Source: an uncultured Bacteroidota bacterium (GTDB lineage: Bacteria; Bacteroidota; Bacteroidia; UBA7662). Taken from it: a stretch of 47,939 nt of DNA. Position numbers and translations under genes: made by a program. The notes under the pieces are model-generated. The model was not told the origin of the DNA. It saw only the letters and a list, made by a program, of their open reading frames with translations, and searched no databases. Shown here piece after piece: positions 1 through 9,211 of the stretch. Every line of letters starts with the position of its first letter. Position 1 is the first letter of the stretch. The DNA lies in the NCBI GenBank assembly GCA_903856555.1, contig CAIOCC010000103.1, positions 1 to 47,939 on the forward strand, written 5' to 3'.

Positions 1-340
1 ACACCAGGTTCAGGTATGGCTGGTGAACACCGGTTGGACCGGTGGGCCTTACGGGGTTGGTTCTCGCATGAAATTGTCCTATACCCGGGCAATGATTACG
101 GCCGCTCTGCAGGGTGAACTGGATACGGTTCCATCCCAGGCACATCCCGTCTTTGGCGTTGCGGTGCCCGCATCTTGCCCCGGAGTTCCGGATGAAATTT
201 TGAACCCCCGTCTGACTTGGAGCGATCCAGCCGCTTACGATGCCAAGGCATCGCAGCTAGCGGCGGCTTTTATCAAGAATTTTGACCAGTACCGAGAAGG
301 CGTTGATGCCAAGGTATTGGAAGGGGAACCGAGACCTTAA
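1..340 (+). CDS. pckA: Phosphoenolpyruvate carboxykinase (ATP), C-terminal part
   Basis: Partial gene entering from the left edge; reading frame 2 is open from the first complete codon to the TAA at 338-340. It would encode the last ~112 residues of the ATP-dependent PEP carboxykinase, which converts oxaloacetate and ATP to phosphoenolpyruvate, ADP and CO2 at the start of gluconeogenesis. The family-typical block VNTGWTGGPYGVG followed by a basic residue and the YTRAMI segment is clear, and the end of the protein has the usual helical tail. The stop codon overlaps the stop of the convergent S9 peptidase in a shared TTAA. The N-terminal catalytic half lies outside the window, so completeness cannot be judged. 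Confidence 0.95.
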   Translation, partial: HQVQVWLVNTGWTGGPYGVGSRMKLSYTRAMITAALQGELDTVPSQAHPVFGVAVPASCPGVPDEILNPRLTWSDPAAYDAKASQLAAAFIKNFDQYREGVDAKVLEGEPRP

Positions 341-352
341 CGAAGGGTCTCG
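330..352. terminator. Possible bidirectional terminator hairpin between pckA and the S9 peptidase
   Basis: A perfect 7-bp inverted repeat (CGAGACC at 330-336, GGTCTCG at 346-352) encloses a 9-base loop that holds both overlapping stop codons (TTAA, 337-340). Placed exactly between convergent genes, it could end transcription from both sides. There is no T-tract on either flank, so intrinsic termination is uncertain. Confidence 0.35.
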
Positions 353-2550
353 TCCAACCAATCAAAGAAGACCTTCTGCCAGAGGACCGAGTTTTGGGGT
401 TTGACGACCCAGTGGTTTTCGTCTGGGAAATACAACAACTTGGTTTTGATTCCCCGCAATTGGGCGGCGGTATAGGCTTCGAGTCCCTGGGCCAATGGCA
501 CTCTGAAATCGTTTTCGTTGTGAATGACCAGGATGGGGGAGGTCCATTGATCCACCGTCTTGTGCGGTGAAAACCACGTATAAGAAGCCGGTTTAGGACG
601 ATCCCAAGGTCGGCCTTTCATGTCCCATTGGGAAAAGAAAATTTCTTCGGTCTGACCAAACATGGATTCCAGGTTGTAAACCCCGCAATGTGCAATCATG
701 GACTTGAATCGCCCGTTGTGGTGACCGGCCAACCAATAGACCGAGTACCCACCAAAGGAGGCGCCAACGGCCGCAACCTTTTCGGCATCCACAAAAGGCA
801 AGCGACGAACCGAATCGGTAACCCATAACAAATCGTTCATGGCTTGACCGCCCCAGTCCCCGGAGATTTGTTCGTTCCATGCCTGTCCAAAACCGGGAAG
901 TCCCCGACGATTGGGGGCGACCACGATGTAACCTTTGGCGGCCATCAAGTGAAAATTCCAACGCATGCTAAAGGCCTGTCCAATCATGCTTTGGGGTCCG
1001 CCTTGGCAATAAATCAAGGTTGGATAGCGTCGCTTGGGGTCAAAATTGGGGGGATAAACGATGTAGGTCTGGACCGCCTTGCCATCCGAAGAAGTTATCC
1101 AACTGCTTTCAAATCGAGCCGATTGCAGTTGGCTGTAAAGGCTATCGTTGCAATGGGTGAGCGGGGTTTCGGGGGCTGAACGCAGCGGCTCTTTGACGAA
1201 TAGTTCCGAGGGTCTCAGCATCGTGGATTTGAGAAAAACCAGGCGGTGGTTGCTGCGCTGTTTGGTGGCCGTTGTTTTGGATTCTGCTTTGTTGGTGACC
1301 CGATGGGGGATCGCCAAAAGTCCGCTGTATTGGGCCGTTTCGGTTGTGATCTCGATCCAAGAGCGAACGGCGGTTTCGTTGCGGGGCGAGGGACCCTTGC
1401 GTCCCGAACGAGTGGCCGTTGACGCGGATGAGTGTTGGGGCGATGCCAAAGGATGGGCGTAAACCTTGGTTGATCCTTGGTCGTAGACCCCAAAATACAG
1501 GGATTTGCTATCCGGGGCCCAACACAATTCGTAGGCCGAACGATCCAATTCGGTGTTCAGGTAACGAAGGCTACGGGTGCTCCATTCCATCAGGGCCACC
1601 CGATTCAGGTCGGCTTCGTAGCCATCGCGGGCCATGCTAAGCCAGGCCAGGTGTTGACCGTCCGGAGAGAAAACCGGATCGGTATCGTAACCCGGATTGG
1701 ACTCGGTCAAGTTTTGGGTTTTCCCGCTGGGGATGTGATAGGCGTACAGGTCCGAATTGGTCGAAACCGCCGATTGGTTTCCGTTCATTTTTTTGGAGGG
1801 ATAAACCAACCAATCACCATCGGGGGACCATGCGATTTCGGACGAGGAGCCCATCGGTTGAAGGGGGCTGTGGTAAGGTTGATTCTCCAAAAGATCAACG
1901 GCTTTGCCGTTGGGGTACCCATCGCGCAATGCTTGGACAAAAACATGGCTGTAGGTCCCGTCGTGCCAACGGTCCCAATGTCGGTGCATCAACTGATCGT
2001 AAAGGCGACCGCTGGATAAAGGCAGTTCCGGGTAGCGATCACGCAGCGTGGGTTCCATGCGGACCCTTGCCAGGTAAAACCAATGCCCACCTTGGGGGGA
2101 TAATCCAAAGCCTTCCACACCGCCGGGGACCGCGCTCAGGCATTCCCTGCCGCTGCCATCGGGCCGCATGCGATGCATTTGCATTTGACCATCCACCGAG
2201 TAGAGAAAAACCAGCCATTGCCCGTCGGGGCTCCATCGGACTTCGCTTTCGGACGATGGGGTGGTGGTGAGGCGGGTGGATTTTTGAAGGCTTAAATCCA
2301 GGATATACAGGTCGGTTTGGGATTTGTTAAGGGCTAATTCGGTGGTCCTGACCCCGTACACCAAGCGCTGCCCATCGGGTGAGGCCACGGGAGCCTGGAC
2401 CATGGACATTTTCCATAACATTTCTTCGTTGAGCACGGGGTCTCCCTGGGACTGAGCCTGCAAGGTCGCCGGCCAACCAAGGCTAAGGGTGAGCAAAAGC
2501 GTCAAGGCTGTAAGGGACAGCCGGTGTTTAAGGGATTGATTGCAAATCAT
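337..2550 (-). CDS. Secreted S9-family prolyl oligopeptidase (dipeptidyl/acylaminoacyl peptidase type)
   Basis: A 737-residue protein starting at the ATG at 2550; the frame is open further upstream but that part lies inside leuS, and the 2550 start gives a clean Sec signal peptide (basic KHR, hydrophobic core, LQAQ near residue 31). The N-terminal ~450 residues carry WD40-like/PD40 beta-propeller repeats (several W/F-SPDG motifs), followed by an alpha/beta-hydrolase domain. Catalytic residues are visible: Ser598 in GASFGGY, Asp681 in NENDF, His713 in ENHW. Exported S9 peptidases of this kind cut short peptides in the periplasm of Bacteroidota. It lies 46 bases downstream of leuS and is probably cotranscribed with it. 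Exact substrate unknown. Confidence 0.9.
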   Translation of the reverse strand: MICNQSLKHRLSLTALTLLLTLSLGWPATLQAQSQGDPVLNEEMLWKMSMVQAPVASPDGQRLVYGVRTTELALNKSQTDLYILDLSLQKSTRLTTTPSSESEVRWSPDGQWLVFLYSVDGQMQMHRMRPDGSGRECLSAVPGGVEGFGLSPQGGHWFYLARVRMEPTLRDRYPELPLSSGRLYDQLMHRHWDRWHDGTYSHVFVQALRDGYPNGKAVDLLENQPYHSPLQPMGSSSEIAWSPDGDWLVYPSKKMNGNQSAVSTNSDLYAYHIPSGKTQNLTESNPGYDTDPVFSPDGQHLAWLSMARDGYEADLNRVALMEWSTRSLRYLNTELDRSAYELCWAPDSKSLYFGVYDQGSTKVYAHPLASPQHSSASTATRSGRKGPSPRNETAVRSWIEITTETAQYSGLLAIPHRVTNKAESKTTATKQRSNHRLVFLKSTMLRPSELFVKEPLRSAPETPLTHCNDSLYSQLQSARFESSWITSSDGKAVQTYIVYPPNFDPKRRYPTLIYCQGGPQSMIGQAFSMRWNFHLMAAKGYIVVAPNRRGLPGFGQAWNEQISGDWGGQAMNDLLWVTDSVRRLPFVDAEKVAAVGASFGGYSVYWLAGHHNGRFKSMIAHCGVYNLESMFGQTEEIFFSQWDMKGRPWDRPKPASYTWFSPHKTVDQWTSPILVIHNENDFRVPLAQGLEAYTAAQLRGIKTKLLYFPDENHWVVKPQNSVLWQKVFFDWLDETLR

Positions 2551-2596
2551 TTGGGCGAAATTTTGGAGGATGTGTAGGATCGAAAGAAGGCCTTGT

Positions 2597-5527
2597 TTAG
2601 GGTTGATTGGGCAAAACAATGTTAATGATTCGACCAGGTACGGCAATCGTTTTGGTAGGGATCCGGCCGTTGAGCCATTCCACCACCTTGGGGTGTGCCA
2701 GGGCTAGCTGGACTAAATCTTCTGGGAGGCCTTTGGCCGGAAGTTCCACTTGCAAACGGACTTTGCCATTGTGCTGAACCGGATACAAGTAGGTATCCTG
2801 TTCCAAGTAGATGGATTCCCAGTTGGGATAAGGGGCGTGGTGAACCGAAGGTTCGTGACCCAAGACTGCCCACAGTTCTTCGGCCAAATGGGGTGCAAAC
2901 GGAGCCAACATCCGGACATAGGGGTCCAGGATTTGGCGATGAAAGAGCCCCGCGCTTTGAATCTCGTTCATGCCAATCATCATCGCCGAAATGCAAGTAT
3001 TGAGGGCCATTCGTTCCAATCCATCGTGAACTCTGCGAAGGCAACGATGCAAAATGCGAAGGGCGGCTTCGTCCGGATCGGACGAATGAACCTCGGATGA
3101 ACGAACGTGGCGGTTTACTTTTTGGAGAAATCGGTAAACCCCCTCAATGCCTTGGGTATCCCAGGGCTTGGCATCTTCGAGGGGGCCCAAAAACAATTCG
3201 TAAAGACGAAGGGTATCGGCCCCGTATTGGTCAACAACGGTATCGGGGTTGACGACATTGCGTTTGGACTTGGACATTTTTTCGACCTCGGATCGGGTCT
3301 TGAATTCAAATCCCAGCGCGTCCGCTCCTGTGTTCCCATGGCGGTTGAGCCAAACGGCGTTTTGCCATTCGGCTGTTTCGGGGGAACCCGCTAGGAGGGA
3401 AGGGATGTCCAAAAGATTTTTGTCGACAAAGCGAACGTCCACCGAGGTGCGGAATCCGGGGTATTCGTGGAGGGTAGCGGCGGTATGGGGATTTGATAAC
3501 AAATCTTGAAGCCAATCTTCGGAAACGAGGAGGGGGGTGCCCGCACTTGCCTGGGTCAGGGGATGCACGCTTGGGGCACTTTTTCCTTGGGTCTCCCGGC
3601 ATTGGTTCCACCATTCCAGCGATAGGGCCGGGTGGGAACGGTAAACATATTCCGATACCCCTTGAATCATGCCCTGATTGACCAGGCGCTTGAAGGGCTC
3701 ACGAAAGGGAACCAGGCCACGATCAAACAAAAAATGATTCCAAAAGCGAGCATAGAGCAAATGCCCCGTGGCATGTTCAGCCCCCCCAATGTACAAATCC
3801 ACGGCGCCCCAGGCCTTCATCGCGGCGGGATCTGCAAAGACTTCTTGGTTTTGGGGATCGGTATAACGCAAAAAATACCAGCTGGAACCGGCCCAACCGG
3901 GCATGGTGGTGGTTTCCAACGGAAGACCCTGCCAAGTCCAATCCTTGGCCCGTGCCAAGGGAGGTTCGCCATCGGCCGTTGGCAGGTAGCGATCAATATC
4001 CGGGAGCAAAAGAGGCAGGGCCGAATCCGGGAGTGGATAGGGATCTTCGCCATCCATCACCATGGGGACCGGTTCGCCCCAGTAGCGTTGCCGTGAAAAA
4101 ACGGCATCCCTCAAACGATAACGTGTTACAGCAAAGCCGCGGTCTGTTTTTTGAAGTTCAGCAATGACGGCGGGGATGGCTTGATGGGCGTTGAGTCCGT
4201 CCAAAAACTGGGACGACTTGAGCACCGCATGGCGGTCATCGCAGGCCCCCGTTGAGGGGTCCTGGTTGACAAAAATCGCAGGGATGTCCAAGCCAAAATG
4301 AGTCGCAAAGTTCCAGTCCCGATGATCACCGGCCGGGACCCCCATGACCACGCCGGTCCCGTAGCCGGCCAAAACATAATCAGCGGTCCAAACCGGGACC
4401 TGTTGCCCCGTGATCGGGTGTCGAGCGTAGCTGCCCGTGAAGCAGCCGCTGATTCTGCGGGTTTCGGCTTGGCGATCGCGTTCGCTGCGGCCTTTGGTCT
4501 GAAGAAGGTAGGCCTGAATTTGTTCGGATTGTTCGGGGGTGGTGAGGCGTTCAACCCAGGGGTGTTCGGGGGCAACGACCACAAAGCTGACCCCAAAGAG
4601 GGTATCGGGTCGGGTGGTAAAAACTTCCAAGGTCCCGCAAGCCGTTTCAAAGCGAACCTGGGCACCCACCGATCGTCCAATCCAATGGCGTTGGTGTTCT
4701 TTGATGGATTCGGACCATTGGAGCTCGTCCATGCCCTCGAGTAAGCGGTCCGCGTAGGCAGAAATTCGAAGCATCCATTGGGGCATCAGGCGTTGTTCCA
4801 CCGGATGTCCGCCCCTTTCCGAAAAACCGTCTTTGACTTCGTCGTTGGCCAAAACGGTCCCCAAAGCCGGGCACCAATTGACCCTGGCCATGGCGCGGTA
4901 GGCCAAGCGGTAATGCATCAGGATTCGACGCCGGCTCCGCTCATCCATGGTCGCCCAGTCCTGGGCGCTGATCGACGGCGTTTGCTCGGAACAGGCGGCT
5001 TGCAGGTGGTGGTTGCCGTGTTGACTCAGATAGTCCTCCAATTCCGCGATCGATCGGGCCTTTTGGGCCTCGTTATCGAACCAGGAATCAAACATGCGCA
5101 GAAACATCCATTGGGTCCAACGGTAGTAGTTAGGATCGCTGGTGTCGATTTGGCGGTCCCAGTCAAAACTGAAGCCCAGCCGACCCAGTTGTTCCCGGTA
5201 CCGGGCGCTGTTCTGGACGGTGGTGGTGCGGGGGTGTTGCCCGGTTTGGATCGCGTATTGTTCCGCCGGCAGGCCAAAGGCGTCAAATCCCATGGGATGG
5301 AGGACCGCATGGCCCTGCATTCTGCGGAGCCTGGCCACCACATCCGATGCGATATAGCCCAAGGGATGCCCTACGTGGAGCCCGGCCCCCGAAGGGTAAG
5401 GGAACATATCCAGTACATAGGTTTTGGGTTGGCCATCAAGGGGTTCTTTGGTGCGGTAGGTGCCGTTTTGATGCCAATAGGCTTGCCATCGGGCTTCCAT
5501 TTCCTGAAAAGTCGGGGAGGGGTTCAA
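2597..5527 (-). CDS. leuS: Leucyl-tRNA synthetase
   Basis: Class I aminoacyl-tRNA synthetase that charges tRNA-Leu. From the TTG at 5527 it has 976 residues; the ATG at 5500 is the other reasonable start. The frame is open up to 5719, but that part would be antisense to ftsX and has no family resemblance. The HIGH-type motif is HVGH at residues 51-54 after PYPSGAGL, and KMSKS is at 750-754. A large editing (CP1) domain lies between them and the anticodon-binding helical domain follows. It is slightly longer than many bacterial LeuRS. Divergent from ftsX. Confidence 0.97.
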   Translation of the reverse strand: MNPSPTFQEMEARWQAYWHQNGTYRTKEPLDGQPKTYVLDMFPYPSGAGLHVGHPLGYIASDVVARLRRMQGHAVLHPMGFDAFGLPAEQYAIQTGQHPRTTTVQNSARYREQLGRLGFSFDWDRQIDTSDPNYYRWTQWMFLRMFDSWFDNEAQKARSIAELEDYLSQHGNHHLQAACSEQTPSISAQDWATMDERSRRRILMHYRLAYRAMARVNWCPALGTVLANDEVKDGFSERGGHPVEQRLMPQWMLRISAYADRLLEGMDELQWSESIKEHQRHWIGRSVGAQVRFETACGTLEVFTTRPDTLFGVSFVVVAPEHPWVERLTTPEQSEQIQAYLLQTKGRSERDRQAETRRISGCFTGSYARHPITGQQVPVWTADYVLAGYGTGVVMGVPAGDHRDWNFATHFGLDIPAIFVNQDPSTGACDDRHAVLKSSQFLDGLNAHQAIPAVIAELQKTDRGFAVTRYRLRDAVFSRQRYWGEPVPMVMDGEDPYPLPDSALPLLLPDIDRYLPTADGEPPLARAKDWTWQGLPLETTTMPGWAGSSWYFLRYTDPQNQEVFADPAAMKAWGAVDLYIGGAEHATGHLLYARFWNHFLFDRGLVPFREPFKRLVNQGMIQGVSEYVYRSHPALSLEWWNQCRETQGKSAPSVHPLTQASAGTPLLVSEDWLQDLLSNPHTAATLHEYPGFRTSVDVRFVDKNLLDIPSLLAGSPETAEWQNAVWLNRHGNTGADALGFEFKTRSEVEKMSKSKRNVVNPDTVVDQYGADTLRLYELFLGPLEDAKPWDTQGIEGVYRFLQKVNRHVRSSEVHSSDPDEAALRILHRCLRRVHDGLERMALNTCISAMMIGMNEIQSAGLFHRQILDPYVRMLAPFAPHLAEELWAVLGHEPSVHHAPYPNWESIYLEQDTYLYPVQHNGKVRLQVELPAKGLPEDLVQLALAHPKVVEWLNGRIPTKTIAVPGRIINIVLPNQP

Positions 5528-5595
5528 GGGTAGGGTGTTGAATTCAGGCGAATTTAGTTCAAAGCCAAGACCAAGGCTACGGGGCTTATTTGTTT

Positions 5596-5603
5596 TATTT
5601 TTG
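5596..5603 (+). promoter_or_regulatory. TAnnTTTG -7 box upstream of ftsX
   Basis: TATTTTTG matches the Bacteroidota -7 consensus TAnnTTTG exactly. Only 6 bases separate it from the ftsX ATG at 5610, which would place the transcript start at or next to the start codon. No good -33 TTG is visible. The same arrangement recurs at other genes in the window. Confidence 0.45.
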
Positions 5604-5609
5604 CGACTT

Positions 5610-6485
5610 ATGAAGCTCACCGCCCCCACGCTCCTGCGTTCATCGGTCTCCCGTTCCAGGGTCTCGGCCTTTGGTTCGCAGGGTTTGGTGCTTTTTTTGT
5701 TGGGCCTGATGGGAATCATTGCGGTGCAGGCCCGCTGGTGGGTGGAATATTTGCATGAAAACGTAGAGATTCAGGTTTTTTTGCGTCAAGAAGCGCAGCC
5801 TGCTGAGATTCGAGCATTGTTACAAACGGTTCGCCGGATGCCCGAGGTCAAACAGTGTCGGTATGTAAGTCGCGATGAGGCAGCCCGAGAAATGAGCCAA
5901 GAATTGGGGGAGGATTTCGTTGACTTCTTGGGCGAAAATCCCTTGCTGGCATCGGTCAAGGTTCGTGTCCATTACCGTTTCGGTGAAAAGGTGGCCTTTG
6001 AGGAACTCCAGCGCAAATTGGCCGTTTTGCCTTTGGTGAGCGATGTCGCATACCCCGTGCGCTTGCTGGCCTCCCTTGAACGCAATTTTGGCACCATGGC
6101 TTGGATTCTCTTGGGATTGAGCGGGGCGCTTTTTGGGTTGACCTGGCTTTTGATTGACCAATCGGTTCGCTTGGTCCTCTTTGCCGACCGTCATTTGATT
6201 CGTTCCATGCAATTGGTGGGTGCGGATGATCGATTTATTCGCCAACCCTACCTGCGCAGGGCTTTGAAATGGTCGATCATGGCCTGGGCGGGGGGCTGCG
6301 TTCTCCTGCTGGGTACCATGGCCTGGGTTCTGCAGTGGGCCCCTGATTTGAATTACCCCGGTGCGGGGCTTCAGGTCCTGGTTTTGGCGGGGGGATTGCT
6401 GGGCTTTTCCCTCCTGACCGGTTGGTTGAGCCATTATGTGGCCCTCAACAAGTATCTTCGCCTTGAATCGGATCAATTGCACTAA
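5610..6485 (+). CDS. ftsX: Cell-division ABC transporter permease FtsX
   Basis: A 291-residue inner-membrane protein. It has one N-terminal membrane segment (about residues 25-43), a ~100-residue extracytoplasmic domain beginning with the WWVEYLHENVEIQVFL region, and three more C-terminal membrane segments, the FtsX/MacB permease plan. FtsX pairs with the ATPase FtsE and controls peptidoglycan hydrolases at the division site; ftsE is not in the window. The ATG at 5610 was chosen because earlier in-frame starts run into the promoter region and leuS. First gene of a run with DUF3098, uppP, truB and ribF, an order familiar from Bacteroidota. Confidence 0.9.
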   Translation: MKLTAPTLLRSSVSRSRVSAFGSQGLVLFLLGLMGIIAVQARWWVEYLHENVEIQVFLRQEAQPAEIRALLQTVRRMPEVKQCRYVSRDEAAREMSQELGEDFVDFLGENPLLASVKVRVHYRFGEKVAFEELQRKLAVLPLVSDVAYPVRLLASLERNFGTMAWILLGLSGALFGLTWLLIDQSVRLVLFADRHLIRSMQLVGADDRFIRQPYLRRALKWSIMAWAGGCVLLLGTMAWVLQWAPDLNYPGAGLQVLVLAGGLLGFSLLTGWLSHYVALNKYLRLESDQLH

Positions 6486-6516
6486 ATCCTTTTGAGCCCC
6501 CTACCGTTCCCTCGTT

Positions 6517-6783
6517 ATGGCCTACAAAGCAACTTCTACCAAAACCGCTAACGCCCCTTCTTCTTCCATCACGGATGCTTTTCGTCGCAAGGGTGCGCCT
6601 TTGTTTGGCCCGATGAATTATCGCTTGATGTTGTTGGGACTGGTCTTGCTGGTGGTGGGAAATATGCTGATGATCGGGAAAGAAGACATCTACTCCTTCA
6701 CCAAAATCACCTTGGCGCCGTTGGTCATTTCCTTGGGGTACTTGGTTGAATTAGCCGCGATTCTCTACCGTCCCCGGTCCTAA
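6517..6783 (+). CDS. DUF3098 family small membrane protein
   Basis: An 88-residue protein with a charged N-terminal tail (~30 residues) and two membrane segments (about 33-52 and 66-84). The motif around FGPMNYRLMLLGL and the ITLAPLVISLGY segment fit DUF3098, a small family typical of Bacteroidota found between ftsX and uppP. Its stop overlaps the uppP start (TAATG), so the two are translationally coupled. Function unknown; position suggests a role in envelope or division processes. Confidence 0.85.
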   Translation: MAYKATSTKTANAPSSSITDAFRRKGAPLFGPMNYRLMLLGLVLLVVGNMLMIGKEDIYSFTKITLAPLVISLGYLVELAAILYRPRS

Positions 6784-7571
6784 TGGATTGGCTGGCCGTT
6801 TGGGTTCTGGCGATCGTCGAGGGCCTAACCGAGTTTTTACCGGTTTCATCGACCGGTCACATGATTTTGGTTTCCTCCCTAATGGGCTGGAAACAAACTC
6901 CTTTGCTGGAGTTATTTGAAGTTTTTATTCAATTAGGCGCCATCCTTGCGGTCTTGACCCTTTATTACCCCCGGTTCCTGAGGGGACCTGTTATTTATTT
7001 CAAATTGTTCATTGCCTTTTTGCCGACCGGGTTGGTTGGATTTTTGGCCTACCAAACCATCAAAGAATATTTGTTTAACGCGGTAACGGTGAGCATTTCC
7101 TTGGTGGTGGGTGGGGTCGTTTTGATTTTATTAGACCGTTGGTCGGATCGTCGAGAATCCCGGCACGCATCCATCGAAAGCATGCCGTACACGGCCTTGA
7201 TAAAAGTAGGTTTGGTTCAATGCATCAGCATGATTCCCGGGGTTTCCAGGGCGGCTGCTACTATTTTTGGCGGGGTTTCGGTGGGGCTGAGTCGAAGCCT
7301 AGCCGCTGAGTTAAGTTTTTTGTTGGCCTTGCCAACCATGGCGGCTGCCACGGGTTACGATCTGCTCAAGCAATACGATCAGATATCCTCCAATGCCTGG
7401 CCCATGCTCTTGACCGGGGGGCTTGTTGCTTTTGGGGTCGCCCTATTGGCCGTGAAGGCCTTCATTGTGGGGATCGATCGGTTTGGTTTCAAGGCCTTTG
7501 GCTATTATCGTATTTTGGTTGGTTTGTTGTTTTTGGTGGCCTATGTCTGGGGTGGATGGACTTTGGACTAA
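6783..7571 (+). CDS. uppP: Undecaprenyl-diphosphatase UppP/BacA
   Basis: A 262-residue polytopic membrane protein of normal family length. It hydrolyses undecaprenyl diphosphate to the monophosphate, recycling the lipid carrier for peptidoglycan and polysaccharide export. The two hallmark motifs are present: EGLTEFLPVSSTGH near residues 13-26, and PGVSRAAATI (catalytic Arg) in the second half. Roughly eight hydrophobic segments follow the UppP pattern. It starts inside the DUF3098 stop codon, and its 3' end overlaps the probable truB start by 29 bases. Confidence 0.97.
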   Translation: MDWLAVWVLAIVEGLTEFLPVSSTGHMILVSSLMGWKQTPLLELFEVFIQLGAILAVLTLYYPRFLRGPVIYFKLFIAFLPTGLVGFLAYQTIKEYLFNAVTVSISLVVGGVVLILLDRWSDRRESRHASIESMPYTALIKVGLVQCISMIPGVSRAAATIFGGVSVGLSRSLAAELSFLLALPTMAAATGYDLLKQYDQISSNAWPMLLTGGLVAFGVALLAVKAFIVGIDRFGFKAFGYYRILVGLLFLVAYVWGGWTLD

Positions 7572-8283
7572 ACAAAGCGGCCTGCCTTCGTTGGAAATCC
7601 TGAAGGCCGGTTCCGTTTTGCCGGTGCACAAGCCCCGAACTTGGACCAGCTTTGACGTGGTACGTCGGGTGAGGAACCGCTTGAAGGGCGCTAAAATCGG
7701 ACATGCCGGGACCTTGGATCCATTGGCAGATGGCTTGCTAATTCTGTGCATAGGTGCCAAAACCAAGGAAATTGACCAATGGATGGGTGGTGTCAAAACC
7801 TACGAGGCCTCGGTCGTTCTTGGGGCGGTCACCGAATCCTACGATTTGGAAACTCCGGTTCAAAGCAGCGGTGTCGATTTTGATTTGGAACCCAAGACCA
7901 TCCTCGAAGGCTTGGGGACCATGGTCGGGTTCATTCAACAAAAGCCCCCGGCCCATTCGGCGATTAAGGTGGACGGGGTGCGGTCCTATACCAGGGCCCG
8001 GCAAGGAAAGAGCCTTGAAATGCAGGCCAGAACGGTGCATATCGAGGCCATCGACCTGCTGGGATGGAATAAACCTCAAATGCAATTGCGAATCCGTTGC
8101 GGCAAGGGAACGTATATCCGGTCCCTGGCCCATGATTTGGGGGCCTATTGGGGATGCGGCGCCTACCTGGAGGGCCTGCGTCGAACAGGAATTGGTTCCA
8201 TTACCTTGGACCAAGCGTTTCAGCTTGAAGATTTTGACGCATTTTTGCAAATCGATTCCCCAACGGATCATGCTCGTCGTTAA
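7543..8283 (+). CDS. truB: tRNA pseudouridine(55) synthase TruB
   Basis: A 246-residue pseudouridine synthase that makes Psi55 in the T-loop of tRNA. The catalytic motif GHAGTLDPLADGLL contains the nucleophile Asp59, and later motifs (KPPAHSAIKVDGVRSY and GTYIRSLAHDLG) are typical. An earlier in-frame ATG at 7465 lies deep inside uppP and adds residues with no family similarity, so 7543 is preferred; GTG at 7552 is also possible. Overlaps ribF by 14 bases. Confidence 0.96.
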   Translation: MSGVDGLWTKQSGLPSLEILKAGSVLPVHKPRTWTSFDVVRRVRNRLKGAKIGHAGTLDPLADGLLILCIGAKTKEIDQWMGGVKTYEASVVLGAVTESYDLETPVQSSGVDFDLEPKTILEGLGTMVGFIQQKPPAHSAIKVDGVRSYTRARQGKSLEMQARTVHIEAIDLLGWNKPQMQLRIRCGKGTYIRSLAHDLGAYWGCGAYLEGLRRTGIGSITLDQAFQLEDFDAFLQIDSPTDHARR

Positions 8284-9202
8284 CAACCTGGAAGATTACC
8301 GCAAGTCGGCACCCTTGGCCCTCACCATGGGTTCCTACGATGGGGTGCATTTGGCCCATGCCGAAATTATCTCGGCCTTGGTGCGCGAAGCCAAAGAGCG
8401 GCAATGCCTGGCGACCCTCATGACCTTTGATCCGCACCCCCGCATGGTTCTCAACAAAGACCCGGATAAATTGAAACTGTTGAGCAGCAACCGCGAAAAA
8501 CGGGAAATGTTGGAAGCCTTGGGGCTGGACATCTTGTTTGTGGTCCCCTTTGACAAGGAATTTTCCAACCAAACAGCGGCTGAATTTTTGGGCCGATTGG
8601 TCCAAGGCATGGGCGTTGCCCACTTGGTCATTGGATACAACCATCGTTTTGGGAAGGACCGGGAAGGGGATTATGCCTTTTTGCAGCGAATGACCGAACA
8701 GTGGCCTTTTACGGTTCAAGAAATTGGACGTCAGGCTTTGGATCAGATGGCTGTTTCCTCGACCAAAATCCGGCATTCGTTGGAAAGCGGTGATGTGGCT
8801 TTGGCCCAAATGTTTTTGGGGTATCCGTATACCTTGAGCGGCACGGTGGTTCACGGGGATCAGGTCGGACGACGTTTGGGTTATCCGACGGCCAACCTTT
8901 CGGTGGACGACCCCAACAAATTAATTCCCAAATCAGGAATCTATGCGGTCCATGCCCGGGTTGGTTCGGATTGGAAACAAAGCATGGCGTACATCGGCCC
9001 TCGCCCAACCCTTCAGAGCCATGGAAAGTCGGTGGTGGAGGTCCATTTGATGGAATACGACGGGGATTTGTATGGCCAAGAAATGACCATTCGCTTTTTG
9101 AGCCGCTTGAGGGACGATCGCAAATTTGATAGCCTCGAAGAATTGCAAAGCCAGATCCGCTTGGACGAGTCCAGGGCTCGATTGTATTTCGAAGGTCGTT
9201 AA
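8270..9202 (+). CDS. ribF: Bifunctional riboflavin kinase / FAD synthetase
   Basis: A 310-residue enzyme that phosphorylates riboflavin to FMN and adenylylates FMN to FAD. The N-terminal nucleotidyltransferase domain carries TMGSYDGVHLAHAEII (residues 19-34), the family's G-x-F/Y-D-G-x-H-x-x-H motif. The C-terminal kinase domain carries GDQVGRRLGYPTAN with the conserved PTAN. The ATG at 8270 sits within the last codons of truB, so the genes are likely coupled. Last gene of the ftsX run; convergent with holA, 9 bases away. Confidence 0.96.
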   Translation: MLVVNNLEDYRKSAPLALTMGSYDGVHLAHAEIISALVREAKERQCLATLMTFDPHPRMVLNKDPDKLKLLSSNREKREMLEALGLDILFVVPFDKEFSNQTAAEFLGRLVQGMGVAHLVIGYNHRFGKDREGDYAFLQRMTEQWPFTVQEIGRQALDQMAVSSTKIRHSLESGDVALAQMFLGYPYTLSGTVVHGDQVGRRLGYPTANLSVDDPNKLIPKSGIYAVHARVGSDWKQSMAYIGPRPTLQSHGKSVVEVHLMEYDGDLYGQEMTIRFLSRLRDDRKFDSLEELQSQIRLDESRARLYFEGR

Positions 9203-9211
9203 ATTACTTGG

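Noticed and set aside
4778..5533. 251-codon plus-strand frame antisense to leuS, and similar long antisense frames (e.g. 5820-6482 under ftsX, 16730-17770 under hldD)
   Set aside because: They mirror strong coding frames in GC-rich DNA, have no domain resemblance and low-complexity compositions, and conflict with confidently assigned genes.
7754..8269. N-terminal extension of RibF within truB
   Set aside because: The frame is a shadow of truB; the RibF nucleotidyltransferase motif begins just after the ATG at 8270.
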